NCBI GenBank assembly: GCA_022478985.1
Contig: JAKSZP010005638.1
Location: forward strand, 25,282 to 89,281
Length of the DNA stretch: 64,000 nt
Reading direction: 5' to 3'
Origin: Massospora cicadina
Taxonomy: Eukaryota > Entomophthoromycota > Entomophthoromycetes > Entomophthorales > Entomophthoraceae
The notes under the pieces are model-generated. The model did no database searches. It was not told where the DNA came from and saw only the letters and a program-made list of their open reading frames with translations. Position numbers and translations under genes: made by a program. Below, in pieces: positions 12,673 to 23,948 of the stretch. Each line of letters starts with the position of its first letter. Position 1 is the first letter of the stretch.

Positions 12673-12690
12673 TGGTGCTCACTACAGGGG
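12673..12690 (+). promoter_or_regulatory. Element T1 primer binding site
   Basis: TGGTGCTCACTACAGGGG, one base after the 5' LTR. It begins with TGG, the complement of the CCA end of a tRNA. The identical 18-mer follows the 5' LTR of element D (56413-56430) and, in reverse, of element C (55058-55075). The cognate tRNA would end in CCCCTGTAGTGAGCACCA; I cannot name it. Confidence 0.75.
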
Positions 12691-12757
12691 CTTCACTGGT
12701 GGACTTCTTGAGTAGTTGGAGGACTGGTTATGGAGTAATGAAAACCACTAATTAAGA

Positions 12758-12791
12758 CCAGCGCTCCTTTTTTTTGGGGGGGGGGCGCTGG
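12758..12791 (+). other. Hairpin in the T1 internal domain
   Basis: Arms ccagcgctcc (12758-12767) and ggggcgctgg (12782-12791) pair over ten positions with one G-U wobble around a T8/G6 loop. The equivalent place in the second T copy (22407-22432, reverse strand) still largely pairs despite substitutions. In a 184-bp interior this could be a packaging or dimerisation signal, but the role is inference. The long T/G homopolymers are also prone to sequencing error. Confidence 0.45.
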
Positions 12792-12855
12792 GGGTTATGA
12801 CCTACCATCAGGGTGGGGCACGCTGAAGGATACCATCTGGTTAAGTGGAGGGCAA

Positions 12856-13905
12856 TTTCAGGATTTTAACTATATTGATTCTTCTGATAGTATCAGAATT
12901 AGGGGTTTTGGGTAGTCAGGCATGATTGCCAGCTAATCGCCTAGTTTAATACTATTTAATGTTATATGATTAATCGAGTTTAGGTTTGGCATAAGCTGTG
13001 TTTGATGACAAAATGCCATTTGAAGATTTTTGTGGGAGTTTTCAGTGGAAAGCTGATGAATCCGTTATGAATCGTCCAAAAATGGTTCCACCAACTATTT
13101 GGAGCACCGGCGACTCATTCCAAGGATTTTGATATTTATACAAATTAATGAATTTATATACAATTGACTGGTGAATCATGTTGATGATGGATTGACCTAA
13201 TTAAATATTGGTGATCAGATGACCGGATCAGGAGGGAATCGCTATGATGAATGAAGTGATGATCTGATAGAGTTCTGGCATCAAGTGGCTAATGATTTTT
13301 TCTAGTATTGACTGGCCAATGAGTACTTGTGTGCTGTAGCCCAGAAGTAGTATAAATAGTTGTTCATTCCCTCCTAATAAATTTCTCTCATTACCCACCT
13401 TTTCCTATTTGTTTGAAGTAGTAAGAGCTACTAGAGTAGTGTAGGTGGGACAGAAGATCCTCAATAGGCGCAGGTGATCACGCCTGGAGTGGCCGGCACC
13501 GCCAGATCCCATGCCTCCTCCATATGAGAAACTGGTGTGAACCTGACCAGCTGGCTACCAGCGGATGTGCAGAATTGCCGCCAACCTTGCAGGGTGCAGC
13601 AAAGGAGTGCCATAGCCACCCAAGATGGGGGATGGACTTGCCAGGGCATGCCCAGATGGGTTGGTTATGGGTCACAAGATTGGGGAAGCGCGGAAGTGCC
13701 TGCCGCCCAGGATGGGGGAATGTCTTGCCAGGGCACATGTCGAGGACACCTGGGGCTAAGGCAAAGTCATTTTTGGTTGGTTGGTGGGTTGGACGCGGAA
13801 TTTTAGGGGTTGGTATGCCAATGAAGGTGAAACGGCAAAGGGCCAACCAGTCTTCATACTGGTTGGCCAGGCATACTAGCGGAGCCCATGGTCAATTTTG
13901 TGACA
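12856..13905 (+). repeat. Element T1 3' LTR
   Basis: 1050 bp partner of 11622-12671. The start has mutated to TTTCAGGATT; the end TTTTGTGACA is canonical. A 144-codon frame on the plus strand (13524-13958) and a 122-codon frame on the minus strand fall in its GC-rich half, but they have no motif and are broken in the partner LTR. Confidence 0.85.
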
Positions 13906-15480
13906 GGGGCCTTCTGGAAACCAGAGGTATCCCTGAAATCACACCATTTCGTCCTTAGCATGGTATCTCCTGGTAATCATTTCTTGATCTAACTTGCTCT
14001 TGGAGAGGACCATAGTAAACTCAGCTGACAACGGCTGTGAAAGGACTACCTTTATGAACATTCCATATTCATCTGCATTTCCCAAAGTAGAAAATCCTGG
14101 CCCATGAGCCAAGGAAGAGGGAAATTGTGACACAATCTTGACCAAAGGAATCATCAAATGGGTATTATGCATCTCTACCTCCTTAGGATCAGGAGCTAGT
14201 GCAAGGTTCAGCTCAATGCATCTGCCAAACCATTCTCTAAGCCCTTTAAGAACTCATTAGAAAATGCAAATTGGGACAGGGTCTCATGCCAGCGGGTCTG
14301 CCGTGTGGTCAAGACATGAGGAGCATGGTAGTACAGCAGGGCACAGTGGTCTTTACATATGCAGAAGGTTGGGATGATTTATGCAAGTGATGACGCCAAT
14401 AAGTCAGCTCCTTAACCACTGCTAGTAACTCTTTATCATATACGGCGTAATTTAACACTGGAAGAGACATTTTTAAGAAAAATATCCCACCGGATACTTT
14501 ATTCCATATATGCCTACTTGTAATAGGGCCACCGCTTTGGCAAAGCTGGAAGCATTATAGGCAACAATAAACTCTCGATTGGGGTTGACATGGCGAAGGA
14601 TTGACGTGGACAGCAGCGTACACTTTAAAGCTTGAAAGGCATCCTCCAAAGTGGGGCCACTGGAGAACTTTAGCTCCACTCACCTTATATAAAGGCGCTT
14701 CAGTTTCAGAAATGTTCGGTGTGAACTTCTTAAGGAATGTACACGTCCCCAAAAAGCTCCTCAATTTCTTAACTGAAGTTGGAGTGGGTCACTCACATGT
14801 CACCTTCACCTTGTCTGGAGTTATCATTTGCTCTTGATCAAACATAACGTTGCCTTGGAAGGTGATCTGGGACTTGAAGAATTCACATTTACTAATTTTT
14901 AGTGTAAGGTCATCTTCTCTCAAATGCTCCATCACCTGCCAAAGGTGTACTGAATGGGACCATGATTAGGGGAAAACACCGGAATATCATCCATTTAAGT
15001 AATCATGCATATCCCCAGCAGGTCCCCAAGGTCACATCAATACAGCGTGGAAGATAGCAGTGGCATTTTTAAGCTCAGATGGCATAACTAAAAACTGGAA
15101 AACTCCATTTCTTGTCCAGAATGCGGTTAGCCGCCCTTGGCCCTTCTTAATCCAGATCTAATTGAACGCGTTTAAAAATCCGTTTGGAGAAAATTTTCTT
15201 CTTCTTCATATAACGAGAAATCTGTGAGTCCGTTGGGATGGGACGCAAGTCTGTTACTATGATGTTGTTGAGACTCCCATAATCTATGCATGGGTGTAAA
15301 GTACCAGCGGCCTTCTCTACAAAGAGAAGTGGGGATCATAAAGAGGAGGTTCTCTGAAGAATAGCACATTTGGCTAACTGCTCCTTGACCAACACATCTA
15401 AGGCCACTTCCTCCCATACAGTCAAAGGGTAAATTGAGTAAGATATATGCACCAGATCCACAGTGAGCTTGAACTCGCAG
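13906..15480 (-). pseudogene. Element B RNase H and reverse transcriptase (part 2)
   Basis: This resumes the pol interrupted by T1. The linker at 13939-14172 (MIPLVKIVSQFPSS, VVLSQPLSAEFTMVL) matches the corresponding linker of element A. RNase H at 14240-14679 shows AYNASSFAKAVALLQ, where the first catalytic aspartate reads asparagine. RT runs from about 14700 to 15480, with RSFLGTCTFLKKF of the connection region and the first RT motifs near 15300. Stops and frameshifts occur throughout. Confidence 0.8.
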
Positions 15481-15499
15481 TCAAACTCTGAATGAGCTG

Positions 15500-16686
15500 G
15501 TAGTACATTGGCTGAAGCCACATCAAATGAATAATGAACACCTCCAAACAGTAAGGTAAGGGTACCTCCAAAGAGGGCTTCAGCAACGGAGCAAGACTGA
15601 GTGTGTGGATATTGGGCCAGTGGGGCAGATCGCTAGAGAAGTTGCCTCAGATAAGGGTACAACTAATATATGAACATTCTACAAAGTTAAGGATAAGGTA
15701 TTGTATTTCAAGTTAGTTCTGGCACTAAACTATCGCCACCACTCTACTACCAGAATAATGGGGTACAAGAAGTTTTGATAGCTTAAAATCATCGGCCAAA
15801 TGGTATATGCCAACAAGATAATCCACTAACCCCAAAGCTTTCAGCGTGGGAATACCTTGGGAAGCCCCTCCCCTAACCATACCACCTGTCAAGTAATTCA
15901 GATCAAGGCAGTCAGTCAGGTCTTGGTCATTAAAAATTCTCAGAGGCTCCGGTATCCACTTTGCAGAAAACACCAACAACTCCCCAGAAAACTTTTCATC
16001 AGGAATAAGAATTCCTCCAGGGTATGTCTCCACATCGTGGAATGAAGAGGGATAATTGGCCACACTTACTACTGAGGTCGTATTCCACTATATTTTAGCA
16101 GTTACATAAACATATTTATATCGAAGAAGTAACTTCTTTTCCACCGCCTGTGTTCTACATATCATGGTAAGAGTCAAGCGCGGGTTGTCTGAGGTGATCT
16201 AGTATACTGAAATGAGTTCCAAATAAGAGCCAAAAAAGGGATGATACTTGGATCGTTTATATATAAGGAATTGGCGTTATAAAACGCGCTTTATGACTTG
16301 AACAAACCAAGACCCATTTCAGTGGCAGTTTGTGCATCGTTATCCAAGGGCATCACCACCAGGACCTTTATCAATGATCCTGTCTGCACTGTCCAAATGT
16401 GGTGCCAAGAATTTTTTTGTTTTTAATAATTTTGGTGGAAAGTTGGGGAATCATGTCTCCCAGTTTGCAAAGCATTTAAATACAACAGGTATGAATAAGA
16501 ATGGTAGCACTTCCCAGTTGGAGTAGCAAGGATAACACCAAGACTCACCAAACATTGGCCTAAATGAAATTATGGTGGTGAGCCCCATTGAGGCAGTGAC
16601 AAATGGAAGGCACTTAATCCTGCACTTAGTGTAAGCCCCACATAGGTAATTATAGTGCACATAAATAAAAGTAGTTGGTCATTTAA
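15500..16686 (-). pseudogene. Element B protease and leader
   Basis: The protease frame at 15725-16063 reads GGASQGIPTLKALGLVDY, the same block as in element A (GGASQGIPTLKIIGTVDY). The active site VDTGASENF is intact around 15950 but in a shifted frame that meets two stops. Upstream, 16064-16330 is a decayed version of A's pre-protease frame, and 16331-16686 is a leader that aligns with A at the DNA level (aattttggtggaaagt). There is no gag. Confidence 0.7.
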
Positions 16687-16986
16687 TGTCAAGAGAGTGT
16701 ATGTAACTCTCCTGTTCCCATAGAGGAGGTGCATGATGCACAGCCACACCGCCGGGGAACTAGCCGTTAGAAAGGTCAGAAATAGGGCACCGCGGAGGGT
16801 GCCAGAGCAAAAGTGACCTAGGGTGAGAGTGTACAACTCAGTGTATAATAGTAAATAACAAAAAACATCATAACATGGTTAGACCCAAAGGGGACTCCAT
16901 ACCCAAGTGTAGATTGATTCTAGGTACTTGAGTTCTCAATCTGGAGGGGACTAGGGCGGACAAAAGGTGAATCAGATACTATAGTT

Positions 16987-18913
16987 TTTTATTTAACTGA
17001 GGCAAACAGACCAGGAAAAGGACATTACTGATTCTCAAATGAGCTAAAACTTGAAATTAAAATAGATAAAGTCAAAACAAGACAGATGGATCCGCTTGAA
17101 CTGATGTGAAATTCAGACAAAACACACAAACCAAGTCAGAAGCAGAAACTGCTATCCATCCATGGTGGTGGGTGAAGGGGATCAAAAGGATCTTCTTCCT
17201 CATCTGTTGTGGACATGTAGCGCAAAGATGATAGCAACAGTGTGGGCGCATCATGGAAATGGGGGTCAAGATAACAAAGGGGTGCTTGCAACTAAATGTG
17301 TGTAATGAGAAGGGTGGAAATATAGTCTGCAAGTGCTTTTTCCGCCTCAAAGTATACTTTAGGTAGGGTGGCGATGGTTGCAAGGTTGTTGCAGGTAATG
17401 CGGGTCTTTGGACCAAACTTTTGACCACCACAACTTTTTATACTACTGAATTTGCCGCCTGATAGTATCAGAGATGTCTTATTTTTGTTATGGAAGCATG
17501 GTACTAGGTAGGATAGGAGCTGGCAGGCCCGTAGCCAGTACTGAAATTGATTTTGCATTGGCTTTATGGATTGGTCAACATTTTGGGGAGGCAACTGCCT
17601 CTTCAGCTAGTTGATGGTCGCTTTTTAATGGGTGGCATCAGGGAGAGGCGCATAGTGGCGCTTAAGGAATTGGGCCGCATAATCAGTTTTGAGGTACATT
17701 TTAAATGGAGGGGGCCCAGACCATTCAGATTCAGGGAGAATCTCGCCTGATTCATCAACCTCAACCAAATATTCCCATATATCTTGGTTGTTTTGATTTA
17801 GTTGTTTTCATATGGGTTATATGTTGCGTTTGGCTGGGAGGGTGGTTTAGAACTTACATTAGTCCATTTTGGCTCCTGATTGGTGGGCTCAGGAGAATAG
17901 GTTCGTTGAGGTAGTTTTTAATTTGTTGATCCAGTGGTTGCTGTGGCTACCACTTTGGGGGGAGAGGGGAAGGATAGTGCCCCAATTGTAAAATGTTATT
18001 GGATTGGCTATGGGGTCATTGTGCATAGAGTCTGGTGTGGAAGTCATGGCTCATGAGATGGAGGGGCAGCGATGTTTTGAACTGTCCAGTTTGAAAAAGG
18101 TAGGGCAAATTGTGCGCCCTCCATCTACTTGAGCCCAAAAAGGATGTTCTGGGGAAGAGGGGATAATGGTGTGAGGGTGATTGAGAGGGCTTTCTCCGTT
18201 GATAATGGATGAATAGTCACAAAGGTGCGGGGGCCTGCGAGCCAAATGGCTCTATTGGGAACCACAAATTGTACCATGGGATTGGAAGCATATTCTGATA
18301 GTTTAGCAATAGATTCTTTAACTAAAATTTGGGTGGTAGGTGGGTATGGAGGCCTGCAAACTGAACCACAAGAGTGGTATCAGCTGGTAACAAGGTACAA
18401 GTAGTTGAGAGGTGGGTGCCCTGGAACACCAGAGGGATGGTAGCTGCTATGCAGCATCAGCTTCACTTGAGAAGCCAAGATTAAAATACCCTTTGAAGGG
18501 GAGGAAGTTGATGAAGCCTGAAGGCGCATAACAGTCTGTGCGAATTCATAAATGCTTTATCTGAATAGGGAAACAACTTTCCATATTCAACCTGAAGGTC
18601 AAATTGCATTTTGCACCATGGGAGCACAAGGGAGCAGCGTGGCACCGCCTGGGTTCAGGTGAGATGTAAGGATAAGTCCTTAGGCGTGACATAGCATGCT
18701 GAAGAATTATGAGGGTTAGCCAATCCAGACTGAGCACACTTCAGTAATGACCAAAAACATTAGGAGATGACGCACCACTGCCCCATGTGGGGGCAGTAGT
18801 GCGTCAAACACATTGACATAGGAAATTTGAATACGGTGATGATGAGTGGAGTTCTTTTTAATAAATTTTCAAACTACAACTCTACCAAAAAGTAGAGAAT
18901 TAAGAGAGAGAAC
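16987..18913 (-). mobile_element. K1: LINE-like ORF1 fragment inserted in B's LTR
   Basis: A 1.93-kb insert flanked by a 14-bp duplication with one mismatch (cagatactatagtt and cagatactgtagtt). Read on the minus strand its 3' end is A-rich (ttaaataaaaaa), as expected of a target-primed non-LTR insertion. Two translated blocks are shared with K2 at 42.6-43.4 kb. One is FINFLPFKGYFNLGFSSEADA at about 18520-18450 (K2 has FIDFRPFKGYFDLSFRSEAD). The other is a decayed zinc knuckle at 18051-18245, CPTFFKLDSSKHRC, where K2 has the intact CPLCFELDHSKHKC. No RT is present. Confidence 0.7.
18051..18245 (-). pseudogene. Decayed CCHC zinc knuckle of a LINE ORF1 protein
   Basis: A 64-codon open frame carrying PFWAQVDGGRTICPTFF and SSKHRCP. 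It aligns with the K2 frame at 43100-43399 (SFLAQIKNGCTICPLCF, DHSKHKCP). In the CX2CX4HX4C pattern the second cysteine is F and the histidine is S, so the knuckle cannot bind zinc. In LINE ORF1 proteins such knuckles bind the element RNA. It is a fragment of a larger broken ORF1. Confidence 0.6.
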
Positions 18914-19517
18914 CAGATACTGTAGTTAATTTGGATTAAAATGAAGTGGCCAACTTTGTCAAAGACCTCCTCAAAGAGGTCCACACAGGTTTGCCAAAGG
19001 AACCATAATAAAAATGTAAACTAAATGGGGAATTTAATTACAAAGTCAACCAACGAGAGAAGTTGCTTTTGAGGAAACATAATTAAACAATTGGGGGAGA
19101 TTGTCAATTGATGGAAGTGGTGCTAAGCCTAAGTGCACCAATAGGCACACGCTACCATCAGCCTGGATTCTGTAACTCAAAATTGAATGAACCTAAATTA
19201 TGGATTGTAACTGGACTCAACCCAGTTTGATAATATTATAATTGGAACGAGTTTTGAGACCCTATTACTCAGCAACCATATTGAACCGTCTAGATTCAGA
19301 ATGCAGCTGGTTCATTTTTAACATTCTAGCTGTAACGCCAGGCTGAGCATCACGCACATTACCAACCTGCCTGGGCATATTTTTCCTGAACCCAGCGCTG
19401 GTCCTGGTATGCTTAAGGTCAGGGAGGCCTTCCAACTTCACCTTTTTGGCCTCATGACGTGCAGCAATGTCCATACAATTTTTCCCCTTAATTATGTCAT
19501 GGAGCTATGACATCAGA

Positions 19518-21323
19518 ACTCTGGAAAAATCTGAAACCGCTATTTTAAGTGTCTAGTCTGCTAATTCCAATCTCTAAAGCCCTTGGGATCTCAAGTAAGA
19601 TCTTAAAATCTTATATTGGACTATCAAGGCAATGTGAAAGTTTAGAGGCACTTTGACTGTCACATAAGATGACGTTGAAGGGCATTGGTATTAATTGTTA
19701 TATTAAGTCTTAAAAAAGCAAGTTAACAAATTACTGAAAAATCAGCTCATGTGATTGTTTATTTTGTCACTAGTGTTGGGATTATGGGGGTGTTGTCACG
19801 TATCCTTCAATTTTTTTGGCTAGGGGACCCAAAAATTCAGGGTGCTGGTTTACCTGTTTTGCTTCTCTTGGTTAAGAAGTCTTTTTCCAGATACTTTGTC
19901 TGGATAGGCAAGTCCAAATAAACGTATACCTAATTTTAACTTAAAATAGGCAAAAAGAAGAAAAAGCGTAGTCTTTATTTTAGTCCAAGCATCTTTACAA
20001 AGGAGTTTTGTTTAGTAAATCTCCAAGCTAAGATCTAGACTAATAACAATTTGGGGATTTGGTGGTAGGTTCATCATTTTGTTTCAATAGGATTAGCTTG
20101 CCTCATAGATTGGGTTTGAACCCCAATACTAGGGCGTGGAATGTCATTGGGGATTGTCCCCAATAAGGGCCTAGTTATTTGGCCAACTAGGGTTCTATTC
20201 CTGTCACTAACCTCATTCAAATCTCCCATTTGGGTTGGAATCCTGACAGCTAGGTTGATGAAGGGAGTTAACTTAATTGTTCTGGAATGTGGAGTTAGCT
20301 GCTTCAGCATCCATATGTTGTGCAGTACATTAGAAAATTTATCCTCACCATAACTCATTAAAGGATTGTTAATACAGTTTTAAAATGCCTCCTGTGATGA
20401 GCACTAAATGTTAAAAATGGCGTTCATGAGTTCAATTTCTGCTTCACAGGTAAGATACACCAAAAATTAGAGTAAATTATATGAAATCAGATACTTTTAA
20501 AAACAGGCAAACCTAGTTTTTTAATAAATTTTTAAAATAATATCAAGGGGAAGCATACCATAGTCTCAAAGTACTGCCTGTGGCAATAGGGCTAGTTGTA
20601 AACCGTCTGTGGGTCTTTTTTGGTAGACTTCAAATTGGCTACTTTGGTACAAAAAAAGCTACCCTTGAAAGTGTTAATCCTTCCATTATATGCTTCCTAA
20701 AATCTCAGATTCCCATTGGTGCAAAGACATCGTAACTTAAAACAAATAATATTAACTTAATTTCATCTTGTTCTGGAAAGCAAGGATGCTAATGACAGCT
20801 TCAGGGAGTTATGCCTTATTAATAATAGACTTACTAGGGATATGACGCTAACAAATGTCTAAGGATAATATTTTAGTATTCTAATGGTTTTATGTCAATG
20901 TAAGAATTGAAAGATATTATTTGAAATGATTTTATTACAGGGTAATAAGTATAAGGTAAATCTATATAACTTAATGATGCAGAGAGCAGCGCTGGTGGGT
21001 TGGTGAGGAGTCAATTGTAAATTTACATCCTACTAATAAATTTTTAATTTATTGATTATACTGTGGTAAAGATTTTTGTTGGTGATATGGACCAATGAAG
21101 TTTATAGTTACATACATTATAAATTTCTATTAGAATGGTAGCCAGATTAATCAGAACCTCATTCTAAAACCATTTAAATCTCAATTATGTAGTTATATGG
21201 TTTTGATCTTATGGTTAATTATACAAATTACAATAAATTTCCTGATTTAAAATATCTGTTTGACACATTTGGGGAATCAAATGAGATGGTGGTATAGACG
21301 TGTTCTCAGAAGATGGGCGGAAA
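19518..21323. other. No recognisable gene
   Basis: Between B and the second T copy there is about 1.8 kb of AT-rich DNA. Overlapping frames of 70 and 94 codons near 20074-20358 show no domain I recognise and look like chance pairs on opposite strands. I see no LTR pair, RNA gene or tandem array. Confidence 0.35.
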
Positions 21324-22519
21324 TGTGGCACAAAAATAACTGTGGGCTCCGCTAGTGTGCCAGGCCAGCCAGTATGGAGACTGACTGACCCTTGCTGTTT
21401 CGCCTTCATAGTCATACCAACCCCCTACAAGTCTGCGTCCAAATCATCAATACAGCAGACCAATGACTTCACCTTAGCCTCAGGGTCTGTGGTGTGTCCC
21501 AGTGAGTCCTTCCCCCATCCTGGGCGGCCAAGGAACTCCTGAGCTGCCCCACCATCCTGACCCTTTGCTAACCCATCTGGGCAGCCCTGGCGAGTCCTGC
21601 CCCCATCCTGGGCAGCCAAGGCACTCCCACGTTGCACCCTGCAAGATTGACAGCTAGTCAGCAACGTCATTATTGGCTGGTTGGCCAGGTTCCCGCCAGT
21701 TCCTCACAGGGCTGAGGTATTGGAGCTGGCAGCAATGGCCACTCCAGGCATGTCACCTTGTGCCAACTTCAGGGATCTCCAGCCCCTAATTATTTTAACT
21801 TAGCTGAAAAATTTTAAAAATTAAAATAAGATGGGTGAAAGAGAGATCTTTATTTGGAGGGAAGAATAACTATTTATACTATAGGCTAATTCACCAATTA
21901 AACCCCTCAACCACCCAACTGGCACTTTAGTAAAATATTTAGTCAATCATGGTAACAATTTCTCCCAATCCACTTGTCAAATCGCCAAATATTAAATTAG
22001 GTCAATCTATCCTTAGCACAAGTCTTTGGTCAGTTATATATAAATTCATAATTAATTATAACTTTGAGCATCCTTAGAAAGTGTCACCGGTACTCCAAAT
22101 TAGCCAGTGGAACCATATTTGGATGATTGGTAACAAATTCATTGGCTTTCTTCTGGAAACTCCCACAATGGCCCATGATTGGTCAATTGGTGGTGAACAC
22201 AGATTCCACTGAACCTATCAATTAATATTTATACCATCAAATAATATTGAACTAGGCGATTAGCTGACAATCACGCTCAACTAACTGACACCCCTAATCC
22301 TGATATTAACAGGAGGAATTCATCTGATTAATTTCTTGACATTTCCCTACACTTAACCATATGATATTCCTCCAGCTTGGCCCACCTCAAAGTGGGTCAA
22401 TCATACCCAGCGCCCTCTCAAAGGAGTGCCAGTCTGAACCAGTGGCTCTTGCTGACACCTAACCTGTCCTCCAACTACTCACAAAACCCACTAGCAGAAC
22501 ACTCTGTAATGAGCACCAC
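21324..22519 (-). mobile_element. Element T2: second TRIM-like copy, 5' LTR missing or replaced
   Basis: Reverse-strand relative of T1. The 3' LTR is 21324-22341 (1018 bp; reverse strand begins TGTCAAGAAATT and ends TTTTGTGCCACA), and the interior 22342-22519 aligns with T1's internal domain, including the gagtagttggagga block. The primer binding site at 22501-22518 reads tggtgctcattacagagt on the reverse strand, three changes from T1. Immediately beyond, where the 5' LTR should begin, plus-strand tgtttatacttttggg does not match the 3' LTR. The copy is therefore truncated, recombined or chimeric. Confidence 0.7.
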
Positions 22520-23948
22520 TGTTTATACTTTTGGGTGATACTGCTGGGATAAGCCATAAAGATCACACAAGTCAAGCCCACTGAACCACGGATGGATCAT
22601 GTGATGATTGTAAGTCCTCTGAACACACTCAAATATGTAATAAAATAAGGAGAAACTGCCTTGACAACACTTATTTAATTAATAAATACAGCTTCTCTTC
22701 ACCATTATGCTCTCTCAATCCTATTAACAACCTCCTTTTTCAATTGCGCATCTCGCTTATATATCAGAACCTTTGAAAGATACCATTCTCATAGCTTAGA
22801 CTATTCTATCTCTCTAATTCCCATTAGTTTCAGCCGCTATTCTTCAATCTCTATCACCCTAATTTGAGGAGATCTAATCTGTATTTGTTGAATTTTGACA
22901 TCGCTTTAATGCCTTCTTTGTAGGCTATTTAATAGTAATTGTTATATCCCAATATCTCCTCATCTCAAGGCACTCAAATACTTGAAAACATCCTAGTCAA
23001 TGTATTCTCACCATTCTGCTGTAGCTCTTCAGTGATTATCATCCAGTCATATTAGAAACTTGATATGTTGGTTACAATATTTATATAAACTGGATGAGTC
23101 ATAACAAGGTTTTTGATAAACCAGGTCATTATAAAGGATGTTTTATAATATCTTAGTATTCTAAGCTTTATCTATAATAATAAAACTGGCAAAAAACCCT
23201 TTATTTTAGGTCTTCAAAGCTTTAACCTATAAAGTTGAAAAGGTCACTTGAGGGTATCAAGTTAGATGGGTTAATTATGTAAGACAAATGGTTATATGAA
23301 TAGTATTTAGACAAAAAAGTCATTTTATAAGAAAGTTAAATGTCGAAACTCAGAAAACTTAATCTCCTTATACTTAGTAAGTGATAGAGTTTTTAGAAAA
23401 ACAAAGGGATTTAGTTAGTGAACCCCAAAAGTACCTCTATTTTTACAGATAATGACAAAACCGTTTTTTATCTATGACCTTTCAATGATCATTTGTAATC
23501 TTCAGCAATTTACTGTTAGTTACCTTAGTATTAGGCAACTTAAACTTTACTTGACGTTTAACACCAGAGATTAGTCAAGATCTGTGACATATTCATATTT
23601 ATTGATTTATTGACTTCTTCAACTACAAACGATACTATAAAGCTTGGTTTCTCCCATAAAGCTAAGATCACTGCTGCAGTTACTATGCTTCATGTTTATA
23701 AGATCACACATCCTCACCTCTCATAAAGCTTTTCCCTAAATGCAACCATTGTGGTTCAATTTTCAGGATTGCCACTGTTGGGCTTCCATTTTTGTGGCTC
23801 AATGGTGCTGTGTTCAAGAAGCCTTTCAGTTAATACTTGAAGCAGTCTAAGTCTTAAATTAGTTATATTATTTTTTTGAGTGTTCCAAGTCACGCTTAGG
23901 CCCCATCAGCTAGAGTATTCATCCTATGGTAAGTAAAAATAAATTGTT
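22520..23948. other. AT-rich spacer, nothing recognised
   Basis: About 1.4 kb with no open frame of note and no motif. It could include the lost 5' LTR of T2 or older debris. I see no tRNA-like fold or tandem repeat. Confidence 0.35.

Larger units (their letters stand above)
11622..13905 (+). mobile_element. Element T1: compact non-autonomous LTR retrotransposon (TRIM-like)
   Basis: Two direct repeats of exactly 1050 bp (11622-12671 and 12856-13905) flank only 184 bp. The LTR ends are TGTCAGG and TGACA-like. Directly after the first LTR sits TGGTGCTCACTACAGGGG, a primer-binding-site candidate identical to that of elements C and D. A short purine-rich run (gtggaggg) precedes the second LTR. 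No protease, RT or integrase can fit, so it must have been copied in trans. It lies within the integrase/RNase H region of B, with near-matching 5-bp flanks gggtc and ggggc (4 of 5). Similar architecture is known as TRIM or SMART, though those usually have much shorter LTRs. Confidence 0.85.
9362..19512 (-). mobile_element. Element B: gag-less chromovirus, complete but twice interrupted
   Basis: LTRs at 9362-10250 and 16687-19512 flank a minus-strand pol. The element is bounded by a perfect 5-bp target duplication, tcaga, at 9357-9361 and 19513-19517. The interior, after removing T1 (11622-13905), is about 4.15 kb, nearly the same as element A. The 5' LTR has been split by K1 (16987-18913). 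Order on the minus strand from 16.7 kb down is leader, protease, RT, RNase H, integrase, chromodomain. No gag region is recognisable. Frames are broken throughout. Confidence 0.92.
16687..19512 (-). repeat. Element B 5' LTR, split by K1
   Basis: LTR halves 16687-16986 and 18914-19512 join into one copy matching 9362-10250. Outer ends are TGTCAAGAGAG and GCTATGACA, followed by the element's tcaga duplication. The interruption is K1, with a 14-bp duplication cagatactRtagtt at 16973-16986 and 18914-18927. Confidence 0.88.

Noticed and set aside
13524..13958. 144-codon plus-strand frame, with a 122-codon minus-strand frame opposite
   Set aside because: Both lie in the GC-rich part of the T1 3' LTR, are broken in the 5' LTR and T2, and have no motif; the plus frame runs past the LTR end into element B.
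21319..22346. ggaaa and tttcc flanking the T2 3' LTR as a target duplication
   Set aside because: They are inverted complements, not direct repeats, and only one LTR of T2 is present.
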